Source: Actinomycetes bacterium
GTDB lineage: Bacteria; Actinomycetota; Actinomycetes; Propionibacteriales; Nocardioidaceae
Length of the DNA stretch: 5,654 nt
Assembly: GCA_023252095.1 (NCBI GenBank)
Contig: JAHEXN010000229.1
Span: 1-5,654 of the forward strand
Direction: 5' to 3'
Both the position numbers and the translations under genes were made by a program. This document shows positions 4,668 through 5,654 of this stretch, one piece after another (within the stretch, counting starts at the first letter, position 1; each line of letters starts with the position of its first letter). The notes under the pieces were generated by a model, which saw only the letters and a list, made by a program, of their open reading frames with translations, ran no database searches and had not been told where the DNA came from.

Positions 4668-5296
4668 CGGGGATCGGCCGTCAGCTCGCGCAGCTCCTCC
4701 GCCGTCACGTTGGCCCCGAACGCCGGGGTGCCGGGCTCGAGCCTGACGCCGTCGGCGAGCCGTCCGATCGTGACGGGATCGAAGCCGAGGCTGTCGACGA
4801 GTGCCGCGACGGCCTCGACGTCGGCCGCGTCGTCCCCGGCCACCGCGATCGCCTTGCGCTCGTCGGCACTGCGGGGGCGGGCCTCGTCCTCGAGGTCGTG
4901 GTAGCCCATGTGGTTGAACGCCTTCACGACGCGTGAGCCCGGCAGGTGGGCCTGGACGATCTCGCTCGTGGAGGTCTTCGGATTCGCGAGGTCGTCGCGC
5001 AGGCCGTCGACCTCCCACCAGTAGTTCATGGCGTCGACGACGAGCCGTCCGTCGAGCGCGGTGGGATCCAGGCGATCGTGCTTGCCGAGCGGCAGGGCGA
5101 GCACGACGATGTCGGCGTCCGCGACGGCCGTGGCCGCGTCGGTCGCCACGGCGCCTGGCGCCAGCACCTCGACGGTCAGCGCGATCGCCTCGGGGTCGCG
5201 GGAGCTGGCGACCCGCACGTCGTGTCCGGCCTGGACCGCGAGGCGGGCGAGGACGAGTCCGACCTTGCCCGCCCCGAGGATGCCGATCGAGGTCAC
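4664..5296 (-). CDS. F420-dependent NADP oxidoreductase-like protein (NADPH-dependent F420 reductase family)
   Basis: A 210-residue Rossmann-fold protein. The N-terminus, SIGILGAGKVG (3-13), has the GxGxxG dinucleotide loop (8-13). SSR at 31-33 occupies the position that binds the NADP 2'-phosphate in F420H2:NADP oxidoreductases. IVVLALPLG (63-71), VVDAMNYWW (86-94) and VVKAFNHMGYHDLEDEA (123-139) are typical of the bacterial branch of this family (NADP oxidoreductase, coenzyme F420-dependent). The family exchanges hydride between F420 and NADP; some bacterial relatives may act on other partners, so the reaction is inferred. The start is GTG at 5296, with GAGGA (5303-5307, minus strand) six bases upstream. 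Its GTGA overlaps the stop of the LLM oxidoreductase, so the two are translationally coupled. Its TAG overlaps the Uma2 stop. Confidence 0.88.
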   Translation of the reverse strand: MTSIGILGAGKVGLVLARLAVQAGHDVRVASSRDPEAIALTVEVLAPGAVATDAATAVADADIVVLALPLGKHDRLDPTALDGRLVVDAMNYWWEVDGLRDDLANPKTSTSEIVQAHLPGSRVVKAFNHMGYHDLEDEARPRSADERKAIAVAGDDAADVEAVAALVDSLGFDPVTIGRLADGVRLEPGTPAFGANVTAEELRELTADPR

Positions 5297-5654
5297 GTGG
5301 CGTCCTCGGCGAGGAGCTCGCGGACACGGGGGATGACCTCGGTGCCGTAGAGCTCGATGTTGCGCAGGCGGGCCGAGGCCGGGATGCTGCCGCTGCTGTA
5401 GATCATGTCGAAGCGGCCGACGTCGAGCGTGCGCAGCGCGCCCGCGATCCGCTGGGCCACGGTCTCGGGCGAGCCGAGGTACAGCGAGCCGTGGGCGATC
5501 TCGGACTCGAAGTCGCGGCGCCGCAGGGGCGGCCAGCCACGGGTCGCGCCGATGCGGTCGCGGTTCTCCTTGAAGCGCGGCCACACGATCTCGGCGGCCT
5601 CGGCATCGGTCTCGGCGACGAACCCGGGGGAGTGCATGCCCACCGGATGGGCCG
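5293..5654 (-). CDS. LLM class flavin/F420-dependent oxidoreductase, C-terminal part (runs off right edge)
   Basis: The frame is open to the window edge. The visible C-terminal 119 residues begin AHPVGMHSPGFVAETDAEAA, as in many luciferase-like monooxygenase (PF00296) proteins, where this segment follows the barrel's late strands. Next come LYLGSPETVAQRI, the usual L-G-(S/T)-P-E-x-V-A-x-(R/K)-I motif near the end of the TIM barrel, and RLRNIELYGTEVIPRVREL at the C-terminus. The true start is outside, so GTG 5643 is an internal codon, not a start. These enzymes use FMN or F420 to reduce or oxygenate small molecules. The downstream F420:NADP reductase-like gene favours an F420 or flavin link but does not prove it. 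The stop TGA at 5293-5295 lies within the next gene's GTGA start, indicating one operon. Confidence 0.9.
   Translation of the reverse strand, partial: AHPVGMHSPGFVAETDAEAAEIVWPRFKENRDRIGATRGWPPLRRRDFESEIAHGSLYLGSPETVAQRIAGALRTLDVGRFDMIYSSGSIPASARLRNIELYGTEVIPRVRELLAEDAT

Noticed and set aside
3851..4670. Identical 12-mer CTCGCCTAGCGG at the ends of the hydrolase (3851-3862) and Uma2 (4659-4670) genes
   Set aside because: Both genes end in Leu-Ala-stop with common GC-rich codons, so chance explains most of the identity.
4302..5327. 341-codon minus-strand frame opposite Uma2 and out of frame with the reductase
   Set aside because: It is Arg/Gly-rich shadow sequence. The real frames show Rossmann and PD-(D/E)XK motifs.
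1..5654. CRISPR arrays, riboswitches, rRNA or tRNA genes
   Set aside because: No regularly spaced repeats with unique spacers, no recognisable aptamer core and no RNA gene signatures were seen on either strand.

Overview
The window is very GC-rich, with G or C at most third codon positions, good Shine-Dalgarno sites at several genes and one or two possible leaderless starts. A WYL-type regulator and an F420-linked gene pair complete a picture that points to a chromosome of an actinomycete (Actinomycetota). A Nocardioides/Aeromicrobium-like organism is possible, but that is a guess from gene style rather than something the sequence proves.

Layout. (1) The left edge, bases 1-120, is the 5' end of an insertion sequence. 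It holds the first 23 codons of an IS30-like transposase on the minus strand, its ribosome binding site and its outer end. It is followed by a repeat-rich strip (125-178) with a perfect 12-bp hairpin. (2) Bases 190-1887 carry two minus-strand genes: a 140-residue PhnB-like VOC protein and, 111 bp downstream of it, a 387-residue major facilitator superfamily transporter. A GC hairpin lies just after the VOC gene. (3) Divergent from the VOC gene is a plus-strand HTH-WYL transcriptional regulator (1990-2967), with a 17-bp palindrome in the shared upstream region. It is followed 52 bp later by an alpha/beta-hydrolase of the epoxide-hydrolase type (3020-3859). (4) A 241-bp gap (3860-4100) holds a short tandem repeat, a possible leaderless 18-codon reading frame on the minus strand, and a hairpin covering the ribosome binding site of the next gene. 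(5) A Uma2-family (DUF820) PD-(D/E)XK protein lies at 4101-4667. (6) Converging on it and sharing its stop-codon tetranucleotide is a minus-strand operon that enters from the right edge: a luciferase-like (LLM) flavin/F420-dependent oxidoreductase (C-terminal part only), then an F420-dependent NADP reductase-like protein. These two genes overlap by GTGA.

How the genes may work together. The regulator probably controls its own promoter and the divergent VOC gene. The hydrolase may share the regulator's transcript. The LLM oxidoreductase and F420:NADP oxidoreductase-like gene make a translationally coupled redox pair, in which one could supply or recycle the reduced cofactor used by the other. 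The transporter and the Uma2 protein have no substrate or target readable from sequence. I found no CRISPR array, tRNA, rRNA, prophage or recognisable defence or biosynthetic cluster. The window is mostly ordinary chromosomal accessory metabolism, with a few small regulatory-looking structures worth checking.
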